Source: CAYHMW01 sp964357925 (GTDB lineage Bacteria; Patescibacteriota; Microgenomatia; UBA8517). Taken from it: 42,579 nucleotides of DNA. Numbering within the stretch: the stretch's first letter is position 1; each line of letters opens with the position of its first letter. Both the position numbers and the translations under genes were made by a program. The stretch lies in contig CAYHMW010000007.1 of assembly GCA_964357925.1 (NCBI GenBank), forward strand, positions 1 to 42,579. The letters are read 5' to 3'. Of the stretch, positions 7,637 through 14,566 are shown one piece after another. The notes under the pieces are model-generated. The model worked only from the letters and a program-made list of their open reading frames with translations, had not been told where the DNA came from and did not search any database.

Positions 7637-8345
7637 ATTACCTGAGATTTTTACAGGACTTCCTGAAGGTCATTTTGCTATGAAGAGCCGGTACCTCGTG
7701 GAGGTGGTTGAGAATGTTGCGGAGCTTTCTTTCCGAAAGGATAAAAAACCGTTGTTGGTGATTACCGGCCCATCTGCGGGAGCTGGTAAGGATGAGATAA
7801 TTCGTGGATTAAACAGTAAAACTTTTAGGCGAATAAAGACTGTGACTACTCGCAGTGTAGTTCGGACTGATGAAGTTGACCGTGATCCTTATGTTAGATT
7901 GACGAGCGAAAAGTTCAAGGAGCAGGTTGCCGAAGGTGCTTTTATTGAGTGGGTGGAGTTTGTTGGCAATTATTATGGAACGAGAAAGTTAGAGGTTGAG
8001 GAGGCAATGCTTTGGGAGAATGAAATTCCTATTTTGCGATTAGATGCTCGGGGAGCTTGGAAGTTTTCTGTGATGTGTCGTGAGGAAACGCCACCTTTTG
8101 ACCGAGTCAACATGATTACTGTGATGGTGTTGCCTCCAGACCGTCATACTTTGTGGGCAAGACTGATGGCAAGGGATGGTGGAGATCTTAATACACCGGA
8201 TATCAAAGAAAGAATGAGAATTGTGGACGAGTACGAGCTTGGTTTTGTTCGGGAGATGCATTTTGCAGTCTTGAATTATGAAAATGAGCAGTTGAAGGCT
8301 TCAAAAACCGTGGAGGAGATAGTGAGAAGGTACTATAAAATATAA
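7623..8345 (+). CDS. Guanylate-kinase-like protein with altered P-loop
   Basis: The protein has 240 aa when started at TTG 7623. Guanylate kinase catalyses ATP-dependent phosphorylation of GMP to GDP. The GMP-binding half is well conserved: TTRSVVRTDEVD (about residues 75-86), the lid-like FIEWVEF region and NYYGT (about 119-123). The nucleotide-binding loop, GPSAGAGKDE (residues 49-58), is unusual. It has one residue more than the canonical GxxxxGK spacing, and Asp replaces the usual Ser/Thr after the Lys. Alternative starts are GTG 7629 and ATG 7680; the latter has a GAAGGT Shine-Dalgarno-like motif nine bases upstream and still keeps the whole domain. The gene converges on the nuclease gene with a 13-base tail overlap. 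It may be the cell's guanylate kinase or a diverged paralogue. Confidence 0.75.
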   Translation: MPVNKLPEIFTGLPEGHFAMKSRYLVEVVENVAELSFRKDKKPLLVITGPSAGAGKDEIIRGLNSKTFRRIKTVTTRSVVRTDEVDRDPYVRLTSEKFKEQVAEGAFIEWVEFVGNYYGTRKLEVEEAMLWENEIPILRLDARGAWKFSVMCREETPPFDRVNMITVMVLPPDRHTLWARLMARDGGDLNTPDIKERMRIVDEYELGFVREMHFAVLNYENEQLKASKTVEEIVRRYYKI

Positions 8346-9154
8346 ATATCCTGGTGATAGTTGGATTCCCCTACTAATTCGCCCTTACCCTTGAGTACAG
8401 CTTCGAATGGAAGGCAATGTCTGCAACCGGCGTCTTTGCACTTGAAGTGGTCGAGTTGGCGGCCTAGTTTTATGCGCTTTCCAATGCTGAACACTTTGCC
8501 GTAAGCTTCGGCAAGGTCCGGAAGTGATTGTTCGGCTGGAGCATCGTCCTTGTTTAGATACCAATAGCTTGCTTTTTCAACTTTACGTTTTTGGGTGTTG
8601 GCAACCAAGAGATGATAAATGGGGAGTTGAAGCGAATCTTCTGACTCTTCAATTTTGCCGGTTTTGAAGTCGATGATGTGGACGCTGTCAGTATCCTCTA
8701 AATATTCAAGCCAATCGATTTTGCCACAAAGAATAATATTTTCATCTTCTGAGAGCCAATAATATGGGAGTTCTTCTTTGATCTTGACTGCTTTTTTGAG
8801 GACTGGGCCAGGATTATTTTCGATGCGTTTTAGCATTGCAAGCCCCCTTTGCACATATGAGTCTTCCTGTTCACTCGTTTTGAAACCACCTTTTTTGCCT
8901 TCGACGCTTTTCCACTTCTCGGAGAATATTTTGGAGAGTGGTGTTTTTAATCTTTCTTCTTGTGGAAGTGTTGAGAGTTCTTCGATGGTGTCGTGTACTG
9001 CTTGGCCGAGGGCGAGAGGAGGTGTCATTATTGTTATTTTGTGACGCGTAATTGGATCACGATAGACATTTCTTAAGTAATATAGCCGTGGACATTTTAA
9101 AAAATCCGCGATGGAGCTGTGGCTGAGCCAAATAGCTGTAAATTTATCAGGCAT
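8333..9154 (-). CDS. PD-(D/E)XK nuclease of the RecB/Cas4 type with a candidate Fe-S cluster
   Basis: The protein has 273 aa. It matches the PDDEXK_1 (RecB-like) nuclease fold: SHSSIADFLKCPRLYY at the N-terminus, H54 in the QAVHD motif, D147 in GKIDW, D162-F-K164 as the DxK catalytic motif, and the Q176-x3-Y180 motif. Four cysteines, C21, C239, C244 and C247, follow the arrangement known from AddB and Cas4: one before the nuclease core and a cluster after it, typical of a 4Fe-4S-stapled nuclease. There is no helicase domain and no CRISPR array nearby. It lies 24 bases downstream of the DNA methyltransferase on the same strand, so the two are probably co-transcribed. A role in DNA repair or in defence is possible. 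Confidence 0.85.
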   Translation of the reverse strand: MPDKFTAIWLSHSSIADFLKCPRLYYLRNVYRDPITRHKITIMTPPLALGQAVHDTIEELSTLPQEERLKTPLSKIFSEKWKSVEGKKGGFKTSEQEDSYVQRGLAMLKRIENNPGPVLKKAVKIKEELPYYWLSEDENIILCGKIDWLEYLEDTDSVHIIDFKTGKIEESEDSLQLPIYHLLVANTQKRKVEKASYWYLNKDDAPAEQSLPDLAEAYGKVFSIGKRIKLGRQLDHFKCKDAGCRHCLPFEAVLKGKGELVGESNYHQDIYIL

Positions 9155-9178
9155 ATGGTCAAATTATACACAGTACGG

Positions 9179-10330
9179 CTATAGGGCTATAAGGGTAAAG
9201 ATTGTTTCCTGATATGGAGTTTGATCGCCCTCGTTTCTTCTGTGGACAGATCTGTTCACTCGTTTGGTTATTTTGAAATTGGATTCCTTTGCAATGTTTG
9301 GGTAAAGATTAAATCTGTCGTTAGCAACAATGATCACCTTTGCATTTGGTTTGAGGTGTGGCTTGATGTTTTTTAAAGCTGCTACCATTTCTAAAACATA
9401 TCTTTTTTGGGCTCCGATCCTTCTTCCTCTAAATAGAGGACCAATTTCGTTTTGGTCGTTTCTCGACAAATTGAATAATTCAAAAGCGTATTCAAATTGT
9501 TTATGATAATCAATTTGGCCGACATATGGTGGTGAAGTTAGCACCCCGTCTAGTAATTTTCCCTTAAGTATTTTTTTTAGCTGAGCTGTTTTAATGTCGC
9601 ACGCCACGGACTTTGTAAACGCGGATGTGCTTACTTTTTTGTATTCTTCTACCCTACTAAGCGTGTCGATGAGATAAGAACGGAATTTAGGCTTTATATC
9701 GATTACTGGTGAGCAAGTCTTTTTGTGTTTTTCGCAGTAGTATTTTTGTTTAATTGGTTTCTTGAGAGTTGAGATATCTCTGTGTTTTGTCGCGATTACT
9801 GATTTCGCGGTTCTGCTGACCACTATAGTTAATAGGTCTTTGTTTTTTTTGCTTCTGATTTGTAGTAAGTTATTTTGTAAAAGTGTTAGTTGGCTGCGAG
9901 GTAGTGGCATAAACCAAGTTTTCAAATATCTGTTGCATGGTGTTTTTGGAGGTTCATTTGAGTGAAGTGATGCGAGCAGTCGCTCGGCGTCACTGTGCAG
10001 TGTTTTTAGATTGTAATTGTTGGTTTTTGCCTTCGTGAGCATACAATTGAACTCTGAGATGTCGATTCCTATTGAGTTGATGCCTAATTCATTTGATTGA
10101 ACTAGTGTTGTCCCCGATCCTACAAACGGATCAAGAACGAAGCTACCTTTTTTGAAGTTTTTCTTGATTATTGTTTCTGCTAATTGTGGTATGAATTTTC
10201 CTTTATATGGATGAATTTTGTGGATATGTTTTGTTCGCTCGTTTTGTGTAAGTGTTTGGAACGAGAGGACCGAAGCTGTGCTTCTGGTCCATGGGGCAAG
10301 ATCGATGAAATTCATAACTGTTGAAAACAT
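9179..10330 (-). CDS. DNA methyltransferase (N4-cytosine/N6-adenine type)
   Basis: From ATG 10330 the protein has 383 aa. The open frame continues to 10399 but would then overlap the divergent gene; ATG 10315 is also possible. Motif I, the AdoMet-binding LDPFVGSGTT (about residues 66-75), precedes motif IV, TSPPYVGQ (catalytic loop, about 267-274). About 190 residues lie between them, including a Cys-x2-H-x3-C element that could bind zinc and may belong to the target-recognition region. The order motif I, long insert, motif IV resembles the alpha class, although DPF-GSGT and TSPPY are more typical of N4-cytosine and beta-class enzymes. It is upstream of, and in an operon with, the RecB-like nuclease. 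A -10-like TAAAAT lies at 10344-10349 on the minus strand. Confidence 0.85.
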   Translation of the reverse strand: MFSTVMNFIDLAPWTRSTASVLSFQTLTQNERTKHIHKIHPYKGKFIPQLAETIIKKNFKKGSFVLDPFVGSGTTLVQSNELGINSIGIDISEFNCMLTKAKTNNYNLKTLHSDAERLLASLHSNEPPKTPCNRYLKTWFMPLPRSQLTLLQNNLLQIRSKKNKDLLTIVVSRTAKSVIATKHRDISTLKKPIKQKYYCEKHKKTCSPVIDIKPKFRSYLIDTLSRVEEYKKVSTSAFTKSVACDIKTAQLKKILKGKLLDGVLTSPPYVGQIDYHKQFEYAFELFNLSRNDQNEIGPLFRGRRIGAQKRYVLEMVAALKNIKPHLKPNAKVIIVANDRFNLYPNIAKESNFKITKRVNRSVHRRNEGDQTPYQETIFTLIAL

Positions 10331-10368
10331 CGGAGATGTGGGTATTTTACTAGGTGTATGTGTTTTAG

Positions 10369-10374
10369 TAAAAT
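10369..10374 (+). promoter_or_regulatory. Putative -10 element (TAAAAT), leaderless start
   Basis: TAAAAT ends six bases before the ATG at 10381. The intervening AGGTGG resembles a Shine-Dalgarno core but touches the ATG, too close to work as one. No strong -35 is visible. The spacing fits initiation of transcription at the start codon. Confidence 0.45.
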
Positions 10375-10380
10375 AGGTGG

Positions 10381-11154
10381 ATGAAAAAGTTGTTAGCATT
10401 TTTGTTATTTGCGTTGATAGCTGGTGTTGCCCTTTATTTTTTGGTCTTTAGAAAAAATGAAGAGTTGGTTGGGGATCCAGAAGTCTTGGGTTTGCCAGAG
10501 GTAGATAACGTGGAGGTTCTGGGATTATCACAGGGTGAGTCCTTGTATAAAGTTGCTTATTATAGAGTTGGAGAACGAGAGGTTGGTTTGTTTAGGAATT
10601 TTAGTGCAAGGAAATCTTCGACACAACTAATGACTGAAAATGATTGTGAATTTTTGGTTAACGGAGCTTTTTACTCGAAAGATTTTCAACCCCTTGGATT
10701 TTTTAAGGATAGTGATTTGCAACTAAGGGACTTTGTAAAGTCAACTTTGATGGATGGTGTGGTAAGTTTGAATGATTTTGATACGCCGAGAATCACAAGA
10801 TTGGTTCCTAGGGATCCTTTGATTTGGGGGCTGCAAAGTGGCCCCGTTGTTTTTGAGAATGGTTCCCCTGCTGCTATCTCAATGAAACGTGATGAGTACG
10901 CAAGGCGTGTTTTGGCTGGTGTAACTGGAAGTAATGAATTAGTGTTTTTTATTTTATATAACAGTGAGTCTACCTATTTAGGACCACTTATGGGAGAGTT
11001 GCCTGGTCTTGTTACTAAATTGAACGAAAAAACGGATTTGAATTTGGCAGATGTTATTAATTTGGATGGTGGATCAGCATCAGCATTTATCAAAAAAGAT
11101 GGCTTTTCCTTGAATGAGGTTTCTCCAGTTGGGAGCTTTTTCTGTATACAATAA
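10381..11154 (+). CDS. Phosphodiester glycosidase family (NAGPA domain) protein
   Basis: The protein has 257 aa. An N-terminal membrane helix or signal anchor (about residues 3-22) leads to an extracytoplasmic NAGPA-type domain (PF09992). Supporting motifs are FLVNGAFY (about 97-104), QSGPVVFENG (about 156-165) and the C-terminal VINLDGGSASAF (about 225-236), which is the most conserved part of the family. The relatives include the mammalian enzyme that uncovers mannose-6-phosphate tags. Bacterial members are thought to act on cell-wall or exopolysaccharide phosphodiester or glycosidic bonds. It is a single gene, divergent from the methyltransferase, with an apparently leaderless start. Confidence 0.85.
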   Translation: MKKLLAFLLFALIAGVALYFLVFRKNEELVGDPEVLGLPEVDNVEVLGLSQGESLYKVAYYRVGEREVGLFRNFSARKSSTQLMTENDCEFLVNGAFYSKDFQPLGFFKDSDLQLRDFVKSTLMDGVVSLNDFDTPRITRLVPRDPLIWGLQSGPVVFENGSPAAISMKRDEYARRVLAGVTGSNELVFFILYNSESTYLGPLMGELPGLVTKLNEKTDLNLADVINLDGGSASAFIKKDGFSLNEVSPVGSFFCIQ

Positions 11155-11193
11155 GTGCTATCGGTTTAAGATGGCTCTGTACATTCTGGATGA

Positions 11194-11352
11194 AGTGGAG
11201 GTGTGAGTGTGGTGGGAATAGACGAAGTTCAGTTTTTTGATGATGCCATAGTTGGTGTTGTCAAGGAATTGGTGTTTAGGGGAGTTCGAGTGAGCCGTCG
11301 AGATCATCATGTCGTACCCCGCACTAAAAGGTTGACCGATTGTAGTCTTTGA
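11194..11352 (+). pseudogene. Decayed thymidine kinase (tdk) fragment
   Basis: This plus-strand frame has no start codon in context. It encodes VVGIDEVQFFDDAIVGVV followed by KELVFRGVRV, which matches the central thymidine kinase block around the conserved IDE-Q-FF motif. In intact enzymes this block is followed by an AGLDMDYRG-like loop. Here the frame diverges after RGVRV (about 11292), and only after a shift of frame does a weak M-S-Y-P-A-L resemblance continue. The P-loop half and the zinc-binding half are missing, and TGA (11191-11193) interrupts the frame upstream. The fragment fills the gap between two converging genes and overlaps the end of the MBL gene. It is a relic and should not be annotated as a functional gene. 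Confidence 0.7.
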
Positions 11353-11944
11353 GTAGGAATGGTTTTCCGTGGCCGCTATAGAGAATGGTGTTTGGGGGGA
11401 GTTTGAGGATAGTCTGGATTGATTTTTGCAAGTCTTTCTGTGACGAATAGGCAAAATCAGTTCTACCAACTCCCCCTCCTTCAAAAATAGTATCTCCAAC
11501 AAAGATGGCATTTTCGTTTTTAAGATGAAAACAAACAGAACCAGGGGTGTGACCAGGAGTTGGGATAACTATAAATTCAACACCTTTATAATTCTCGGCG
11601 TATTCGTTTAGATAGCTTGTGATTGTGGGGGGTGGGCCGGGGTCGATGCCGGTAAAATGAATTGAGGTTTCGCGTAACCTTTTTACTAAAAATTCATCAG
11701 ATTTGTGAATTAAAAACGGAATATTGAATGAGAGTTGAAGGTCAAGAGCTGCGCCGATGTGGTCAAAATGGCCGTGAGTTGCCAAGATGTGTGTTGGAGT
11801 AAGATTGTTGTCAATAATTTTTTGTTTAATAAATTCTCCGTCTCCACCTGGATCGATGATAATGCATTTTCTCTCTTTTTCTTCGTGGATTATGTAGCAG
11901 TTGGACTGAAGAGGGGTGACTGTTAGAGTATGGATTTTGAACAA
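11324..11944 (-). CDS. MBL-fold metallo-hydrolase (glyoxalase II-like)
   Basis: The protein has 206 aa with the complete metallo-beta-lactamase metal-ligand set: THGHFDH (residues 56-62), TPGHTPGSVCF (about 128-138), GDTIF (about 146-150) with its bridging aspartate, and the terminal SGHG (about 190-193). The family covers glyoxalase II-like thioester hydrolases and other hydrolases. The substrate cannot be read from the sequence. The C-terminus after SGHG lacks the common TT-G-E sequence and ends in KPFLLKDYNRSTF next to the thymidine kinase relic, so the end of the gene may have been altered by the same rearrangement. It follows gyrB on the same strand by two bases. Confidence 0.85.
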   Translation of the reverse strand: MFKIHTLTVTPLQSNCYIIHEEKERKCIIIDPGGDGEFIKQKIIDNNLTPTHILATHGHFDHIGAALDLQLSFNIPFLIHKSDEFLVKRLRETSIHFTGIDPGPPPTITSYLNEYAENYKGVEFIVIPTPGHTPGSVCFHLKNENAIFVGDTIFEGGGVGRTDFAYSSQKDLQKSIQTILKLPPNTILYSGHGKPFLLKDYNRSTF

Positions 11945-11946
11945 AG

Positions 11947-13905
11947 TTAAACGTCTAGAGTTGCTGTCTGAGCGTGTGTTTGGATGAATTTTTTCCTCGG
12001 TGGGACATCGGCGCCCATAAGGACTGTGAAGAGGTGGTCTGCAGCTTCTGCGTCGTCAATTTGAACCTGTTTTAGCGTTCTTGTGGCTGGATCCATTGTT
12101 GTGTCCCAGAGTTGCTGTGGATTCATTTCCCCTAGACCTTTGTAACGTTGTATTGAATAGTTTTTGTCCTTGGCAAAGGTTTTTATAAGTGTTTCTAGTT
12201 CGCTATCTGAATATGCGTATTGCGCCTCTTTCCCTACCTGAAGCCTGTAAAGAGGAGGCTGTGCAATGTATAGAAAGCCTTTTTCGATTACAAATGGCAT
12301 GTGGCGATAAAAGAAAGTCAGTAGCAAGGTCATTATGTGTTGGCCGTCAACGTCAGCATCGGTCATTATTATTATGCGGTGATAGCGGACCTTTTCTTCG
12401 TTTGTGGTGTCCCCAATTCCTGATCCAAGGGCAATAATGAGATCCTTTATTCCTTCGAATTTGATAAATTTGTCAAGATGAGCACGTTCAGTATTTAAGA
12501 TTTTGCCTTTCAAGGGGAGGATCGCTTGGAATTTTCTGTCCCGACCCTGCTTGGCTGAGCCTCCTGCTGAGTCTCCCTCCACAATGTAAAGCTCTGAAAT
12601 ACTAGCATCTGTTGTTTGGCAGTCGGCAAGTTTGCCTGGAAGCGTGCTTCCTTCGAGAGCGCCTTTCCTGAGGACTGCTTCCTTTGCAGCGCGGGCAGCG
12701 AGCCTGGCACGAGCTGCAAGGAGGACTTTGTCGATCAAGGCTTTGGCATCCCCTGGGTGTTCCTCAAGATACATATCTAGGCCTTCTTTAACTGCTGTTT
12801 GGACCAAGCCTTGGACTTCAGGATTATTGAGTTTTGCCTTTGTTTGGCTTTCGAACTGAAGGTTTTCTGAGGGCATTTTTATATAGATAATTGCCGTTAA
12901 ACCTTCTTTGAGATCGTCGGCGGTTATGCCATTTATGTCCTTTAGAATGCCTTTTTGTTTGGCATAGTCTGACACCGAGCGGTTTAGAGCCATCCTGAAA
13001 CCTGTGACATGTGTTCCCCCGTCTGTTGTGTAAATACCGTTGACATAGCCTTTGACGTTTTCGTTGTAACTATCTGTGTATTGGAGTGCGACTTCGACAC
13101 TGATTGATGCCTCAACGTTATCTTTTGCTGTATAGATGACATCAGAAACCGTTGTTTTACCGCGGTTACTATGGCCGACCATAGTTTTTATTCCTCCCTC
13201 GAAGTAATAAGTTGTATCGTCGCCGTTGCGATTATCTAAATAATGGAAAGTTAAGCCGCCGACGAGATAGGCCCTGTCTTTAAGCAAGCTTTTGATTTTT
13301 CCACGTTCAAATACAGTTTCATGAAAAATTGTGGGATCTGGCATGAAGTGTGTTATGGTTCCTGTTAGATTGATCCCGATTTTGATGCCCCACTCGCTTG
13401 GCAACCATTCATCAAGCTGCTTTTGTGTGGCTTCTGTGACGGCTTTTCGTGGTTTTCCTCGATCGTATTCTTGGTAGTAGGTTTTGTTATCACGAAGGAC
13501 AATGACTCGGAACCAGGTGGAAAGTGCGTTGACGACTGAGGCTCCAACTCCATGGAGTCCTCCCGAGATTTTGTAGGCTCCCCCGCCGAATTTACCGCCT
13601 GCGTGGAGCTTTGTCATTGTAAGTTCAAGCGCGGATACACCTGATTTATGTTTTTCGACTGGGATACCACGGCCGTTATCTCTGATAATTGCGGACCCAT
13701 CTTCGTTTGTTTGGACCCAAATTTCGGTGGCTGTGCCTGCGAAGCTTTCGTCGACTGAGTTGTCGACGATTTCTCTTAGACATTCATGGAGTCCACGAGA
13801 ATCGGTTGAACCGATATACATCCCGGGGCGTTTTCGGACGGGTTCCAGACCTTCGAGGACTTGGATTTCTTGGGCTGTATAGGAATTGTCGGATTTTGCG
13901 GCCAT
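11947..13905 (-). CDS. gyrB: DNA gyrase subunit B
   Basis: The protein has 652 aa, the usual length for short GyrB proteins. It is the ATPase subunit of the type IIA topoisomerase that introduces negative supercoils. The GHKL ATPase domain shows VRKRPGMYIG (about 23-32), EIVDNSVDE (about 45-53), DNGRGIP and the GGLHGVGASVVNALS lid. The QTK loop (SQTKAK) is near residue 353. The TOPRIM domain has EGDSAGGSAKQGRDR (about 441) and TDADVDGQHI (about 515). The C-terminus carries the NPQQLWDTTMDP motif. GyrB and ParE are hard to separate by eye, but the length and the IYTTDGGTH and QGRDRKFQAILPLKGKI segments favour GyrB. A possible own -10 (TAGAAT, minus strand 13944-13949) lies in the last codons of holB, leaving a leader of about 30 bases. 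Confidence 0.95.
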   Translation of the reverse strand: MAAKSDNSYTAQEIQVLEGLEPVRKRPGMYIGSTDSRGLHECLREIVDNSVDESFAGTATEIWVQTNEDGSAIIRDNGRGIPVEKHKSGVSALELTMTKLHAGGKFGGGAYKISGGLHGVGASVVNALSTWFRVIVLRDNKTYYQEYDRGKPRKAVTEATQKQLDEWLPSEWGIKIGINLTGTITHFMPDPTIFHETVFERGKIKSLLKDRAYLVGGLTFHYLDNRNGDDTTYYFEGGIKTMVGHSNRGKTTVSDVIYTAKDNVEASISVEVALQYTDSYNENVKGYVNGIYTTDGGTHVTGFRMALNRSVSDYAKQKGILKDINGITADDLKEGLTAIIYIKMPSENLQFESQTKAKLNNPEVQGLVQTAVKEGLDMYLEEHPGDAKALIDKVLLAARARLAARAAKEAVLRKGALEGSTLPGKLADCQTTDASISELYIVEGDSAGGSAKQGRDRKFQAILPLKGKILNTERAHLDKFIKFEGIKDLIIALGSGIGDTTNEEKVRYHRIIIMTDADVDGQHIMTLLLTFFYRHMPFVIEKGFLYIAQPPLYRLQVGKEAQYAYSDSELETLIKTFAKDKNYSIQRYKGLGEMNPQQLWDTTMDPATRTLKQVQIDDAEAADHLFTVLMGADVPPRKKFIQTHAQTATLDV

Positions 13906-13939
13906 AAAGATAGACTCTTGATGTTACCAGATTTGAGGC

Positions 13940-14545
13940 TTAGATTCTATCACTTTGCTCTAGAGTGACGACTAATTTTGTAAGCTGGAGTTGAACGTTG
14001 CCATTACTTAGAAGTGCCTCATGTGTTTGTACAAAAGGCTCAATATTTATATTGACTGAGTCTGCGAGCAGTGATTGGGAGCCTGTTATCATACTACTGA
14101 GAAATTCAATCGCTCTCTCTCGATCCTTAATTTTTCCTAGTTTCTCGAATTTTTGACCGGTAGTCATAGTGAGAAATTCTTCGGCTTCAGTTCTTTGAAC
14201 ATGTACGTTCTCTTTTGCGGGTACAATATTTATTAGCTTGCATCTTGAGAGAATTGTTGGAAGAATATTTTCTTTGTTTATTCCTGTAAGAGCAAAGTAG
14301 AGGTTTGGTTGGGGTTCTTCTATGAATTTGAGAAGGGTGTTTTGGGCTTCGCGGCTAGCAGTGTCAATATTTTTAATTAAGATAATTGTTGGTGAGATCA
14401 CTTTGAGTTTGGTGAAGTCTCTTAATGTTCGCACATCCTCGACTGTTTGCCCACTAAACTCGATAACTTTGACAGTTTTGCTTAAATTTAGGATTTTTTG
14501 GAGGTCTTTGTGTTCTGAAAAATTTAGAAGTAGAAAAGCGTGCAT
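13940..14545 (-). CDS. holB: DNA polymerase III delta'-like clamp-loader subunit
   Basis: The protein has 201 aa. The segment NTLLKFIEEPQPNLYFALT (about residues 89-107), followed by ILPTILSRC (about 115-123), carries the EEP sensor region and SRC arginine-finger motif of the clamp-loader AAA+ delta' and gamma/tau subunits. It is short. The N-terminus begins at MHAFLLLNF and then skips the P-loop and zinc module. The loss of Walker A is tolerated in delta', which does not hydrolyse ATP. The start codon sits seven bases from a palindromic ATTATAAT shared with pilB, with no Shine-Dalgarno sequence. It is upstream of gyrB on the same strand. Confidence 0.8.
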   Translation of the reverse strand: MHAFLLLNFSEHKDLQKILNLSKTVKVIEFSGQTVEDVRTLRDFTKLKVISPTIILIKNIDTASREAQNTLLKFIEEPQPNLYFALTGINKENILPTILSRCKLINIVPAKENVHVQRTEAEEFLTMTTGQKFEKLGKIKDRERAIEFLSSMITGSQSLLADSVNINIEPFVQTHEALLSNGNVQLQLTKLVVTLEQSDRI

Positions 14546-14552
14546 TTATGTA

Positions 14553-14560
14553 ATTATAAT
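14553..14560. promoter_or_regulatory. Symmetric ATTATAAT core promoter shared by holB and pilB
   Basis: The 8-base palindrome ATTATAAT contains TATAAT on both strands: 14555-14560 on plus and 14558-14553 on minus. The plus-strand -10 ends six bases before ATG 14567 (pilB), and the minus-strand -10 ends seven bases before ATG 14545 (holB). Neither start has a Shine-Dalgarno sequence. Both transcripts are therefore predicted to be leaderless and to start from one symmetric element. No convincing -35 is visible on either side. Confidence 0.6.
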
Positions 14561-14566
14561 GTATCA

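Noticed and set aside
8333..9154. Cas4 as part of a CRISPR-Cas locus
   Set aside because: The cysteine pattern is Cas4-like, but there is no repeat array, no cas1, cas2 or effector gene in the window. RecB-like repair nuclease is the safer name.
11158..11511. A 117-aa minus-strand frame overlapping the MBL gene
   Set aside because: It lies out of frame over the metal-binding motifs of the MBL protein and over the tdk relic, and has no family resemblance.
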